A DNA stretch of 8,677 nt from an uncultured Flavihumibacter sp. GTDB taxonomy: Bacteria; Bacteroidota; Bacteroidia; Chitinophagales; Chitinophagaceae. Within the stretch, counting starts at the first letter, position 1, and every line of letters starts with the position of its first letter. Location: assembly GCA_946482545.1 (NCBI GenBank), contig CAMLRX010000176.1, forward strand, positions 1-8,677, written 5' to 3'. A model generated the notes under the pieces. That model made no database searches. It was not told the origin of the DNA and was given only the letters and a program-made list of their open reading frames with translations. The position numbers were made by a program, and so were the translations under genes. Positions 7,147-8,677 of this stretch are shown here, piece by piece.

Positions 7147-7266
7147 GCTTTGCTGTATGTTTTTGGCATTCTTAAAAGGTCAACTCGCTTAAAATGAAGG
7201 CGTAAAGCTACTACATCTCCCGAACTATGCGTTTTAACATAACGTGAATAATACCAGATTCCGATA

Positions 7267-7299
7267 CAGTTTTCCCATGAACCGTTTCCACGAAAACTG
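7267..7299. repeat. Inverted repeat in the divergent pafA / oxoamine synthase intergenic region
   Basis: CAGTTTTC (7267-7274) and GAAAACTG (7292-7299) form a perfect 8-bp inverted repeat with a 17-nt spacer. A further CAGTTTTT (7311-7318) follows. The repeat lies about 20-50 bp upstream of the -7 box at 7321, a plausible regulator position. The rest of the 212-bp gap (7147-7358) shows no small gene that I can support. Confidence 0.4.
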
Positions 7300-7320
7300 C
7301 CCTTTCACAACAGTTTTTTT

Positions 7321-7328
7321 TACCTTTG
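7321..7328 (+). promoter_or_regulatory. Bacteroidota -7 promoter element of the alpha-oxoamine synthase gene
   Basis: TACCTTTG is a perfect TAnnTTTG -7 box, placed 30 bp before the ATG at 7359, so the transcript would start near 7334 with a leader of about 25 nt. The -33 TTTG element is not clear; CTG at 7297-7299 is 21 bp upstream. AGGAG at 7351-7355 lies 3 nt before the ATG and is the only Shine-Dalgarno-like sequence in front of any start in this window, though its spacing is short. Confidence 0.65.
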
Positions 7329-7358
7329 CACAAATTTTCAATTAATTAACAGGAGCAT

Positions 7359-8612
7359 ATGGCAGATATTTTTGAACGCTTACTGAGTAACCAGGGCCCA
7401 ATTGGCCAGCACCGTGAGAGAGCACATGGTTATTTCGCCTTCCCGAAACTGGAAGGAGAGATCGGCACACGGATGTTTTTCCGCGGTAAAGAAAAGATCG
7501 TTTGGAGCCTGAACAATTACCTGGGCCTCGCCAACCACCCCGAAGTGCGCGCAGCCGACGCAAAGGCCGCCGCCGATTACGGACTGGCCTCACCCATGGG
7601 CGCCCGCATGATGAGCGGTAACACCAACTACCACGAGCAACTCGAAAAAGAACTGTCCGATTACATGGGCAAGGAAGATACCTGCCTCCTGAACTACGGC
7701 TACCAGGGCGTGATGAGTACCATCGACGCCATCTGTACCCGCCGCGACGTGATTGTGTACGACGCGGAATGCCACGCCAGCATCATCGACGGACTCCGGC
7801 TCCACCAGGGTCACCGTTATGTGTTCAAACACAATGATATTGAAGATTGCGAAAAACAACTGAAACGCGCCACTGAAATGATTAAAACCTCCGGTGGTGG
7901 TATTTTAGTGGTAACCGAAGGTGTTTTCGGTATGGCAGGCGACCAGGGCAAACTAAAAGAAATCGCCGCCCTGAAAGATAAATTCGACTTCCGCCTGCTG
8001 GTAGACGATGCTCACGGCTTCGGTACCCTCGGTAAAACAGGCGCCGGTACCGGTGAAGAACAAGGTATCCAGGATAAAATAGATTTGCTGTTCAATACTT
8101 TCGCGAAATCCGGGGCCTCTATCGGCGCATTCATCAGCGGCGATAAGGCCATCATCGATTACCTCCGCTATAATCTTCGTTCACAAATCTTCGCGAAGTC
8201 TGTTCCCCTGCCCCTGGTGATCGGTCACCTGAAAAGGGTGGAACTGATGCGCAAACATCCGGAGATGAAAGCGAAGTTGTGGGAGAACGCTTTAAAACTG
8301 CAGAACGGCCTGAAAGAAAAAGGGTTTGATATTGGTAAAACAGATTCCGTGGTAACGCCCGTTTACATGAAAGGTGGCGTGGAAGAAGCAACGGCCATGG
8401 TGATGGACCTGCGCGAGAACTACAATATTTTCTGCTCTATAGTGGTATACCCGGTTATTCCAAAAGGACATATCATTTACCGTTTGATTCCTACTGCGGT
8501 GCATACAGATGAAGATATTGCGCTTACGCTGAAAGCTTTTGAGGAAACGAAGGAGAAGCTGGATGCGGGAAGTTATAAAGCGGAGGCTATTCCGGATATG
8601 GCGGAGGCTTAG
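7359..8612 (+). CDS. PLP-dependent alpha-oxoamine synthase (KBL / serine palmitoyltransferase / cysteate acyltransferase-like)
   Basis: A 417-residue fold-type I PLP enzyme of the aminotransferase class I/II, alpha-oxoamine synthase family. Members condense an amino acid with an acyl thioester and release CO2. Known branches are 2-amino-3-ketobutyrate CoA ligase (KBL, glycine C-acetyltransferase), 8-amino-7-oxononanoate synthase, serine palmitoyltransferase and cysteate acyltransferase (CapA/SulA, for sulfonolipids). Visible residues are the PLP-stacking H139 in ECHASIIDG, D216 and H219 in LVDDAHGFG, and the Schiff-base K250 in NTFAKSGAS, with the H219-K250 spacing of 31 that serine palmitoyltransferase also has. 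The C-terminal part holds YRLIPTAVHTDEDI, like the KBL RxxxxAxHT motif. It has the Bacteroidota-specific N-terminus (GYFAFPKLEGEIG, WSLNNYLGLANHPEV) and RSQIFAKSVPLP in place of the usual FSASMPP. Automatic names for this subgroup vary, so substrate is uncertain. I favour a lipid-base-forming role because no threonine dehydrogenase or biotin gene adjoins it. The family assignment is firm. Confidence 0.9.
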   Translation: MADIFERLLSNQGPIGQHRERAHGYFAFPKLEGEIGTRMFFRGKEKIVWSLNNYLGLANHPEVRAADAKAAADYGLASPMGARMMSGNTNYHEQLEKELSDYMGKEDTCLLNYGYQGVMSTIDAICTRRDVIVYDAECHASIIDGLRLHQGHRYVFKHNDIEDCEKQLKRATEMIKTSGGGILVVTEGVFGMAGDQGKLKEIAALKDKFDFRLLVDDAHGFGTLGKTGAGTGEEQGIQDKIDLLFNTFAKSGASIGAFISGDKAIIDYLRYNLRSQIFAKSVPLPLVIGHLKRVELMRKHPEMKAKLWENALKLQNGLKEKGFDIGKTDSVVTPVYMKGGVEEATAMVMDLRENYNIFCSIVVYPVIPKGHIIYRLIPTAVHTDEDIALTLKAFEETKEKLDAGSYKAEAIPDMAEA

Positions 8613-8627
8613 GTTTCACGTGAATGC
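8612..8627. other. parS-like palindrome just after the oxoamine synthase gene
   Basis: GTTTCACGTGAA (8613-8624) matches 12 consecutive bases of the bacterial ParB site parS, TGTTTCACGTGAAACA. The outermost left base and the last three bases do not match, so it is 12 of 16. TTCACGTGAA within it is a perfect palindrome. It begins at the stop codon. Function is unproven and the broken right arm argues for weak binding at best. Confidence 0.3.
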
Positions 8628-8633
8628 TTGTGC

Positions 8634-8677
8634 TTCGCAGGAGCCTGCTTCACTGCTCGTTCCTCGCAGTTCGCAGG
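8634..8677. repeat. Repeat-rich intergenic sequence running off the window end
   Basis: TTCGCAGG occurs at 8634-8641 and again at 8670-8677, and TCGCAG three times (8635, 8664, 8671). Short hairpins are possible: GCAGG/CCTGC at 8637-8648 and ACTGC/GCAGT at 8652-8670. This compositional change directly after a gene looks like the edge of an interspersed or palindromic repeat. No terminator with a T-run is visible for the oxoamine synthase gene. Confidence 0.4.

Noticed and set aside
7164..7189. TTGACC-like -35 element for pafA on the minus strand
   Set aside because: No matching -10 or TAnnTTTG box at a workable distance downstream; Bacteroidota promoters rarely use that form.

Overview
The window reads as a chromosomal segment of a Bacteroidota bacterium, most likely near Chitinophagaceae. 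The support is indirect. Two exported proteins have signal peptides that end in Ala before Gln. A lipoprotein carries a Bacteroidota-style surface-export motif. Two promoters carry a perfect TAnnTTTG -7 box, and most genes lack a clear Shine-Dalgarno sequence. The products are also typical of the phylum: a PafA phosphatase, an all-in-one M16 peptidase, and an isocitrate dehydrogenase of the type found in animal cells.

Layout. Positions 1-594 (+) hold the C-terminal half of an NADP-dependent isocitrate dehydrogenase, closed by a strong intrinsic terminator. Positions 705-1370 (+) encode a putative surface lipoprotein with a Gly/Ser/Asn/Thr repeat stalk. Positions 1479-2507 (+) encode a LacI-family regulator behind a recognisable Bacteroidota promoter that is overlapped by a 20-bp inverted repeat. 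Only 4 bp away, and convergent, lies a 929-residue exported M16 zinc metallopeptidase (2512-5301, -). Upstream of it, behind its own terminator, is a PafA-type alkaline phosphatase (5509-7146, -) with every catalytic and metal residue I could check. A 212-bp divergent intergenic region separates pafA from a PLP-dependent alpha-oxoamine synthase (7359-8612, +) of the KBL / serine palmitoyltransferase / cysteate acyltransferase superfamily. The last 65 bp contain a parS-like palindrome and the edge of what looks like an interspersed repeat.

How the genes relate. Nearly every gene appears to be its own transcription unit, because terminators or strand switches lie between neighbours, so this is not one operon. 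The lipoprotein, the M16 peptidase and PafA all act in or beyond the envelope. The alpha-oxoamine synthase may supply sphingoid or sulfonolipid bases for the envelope. I see no mobile element, phage gene, CRISPR array, defence system or RNA gene. I do not find a convincing new multi-gene system. The best leads are the exact substrate of the alpha-oxoamine synthase, the repeat-stalk lipoprotein, the inverted repeat at the LacI-family gene's promoter, and the parS-like site.
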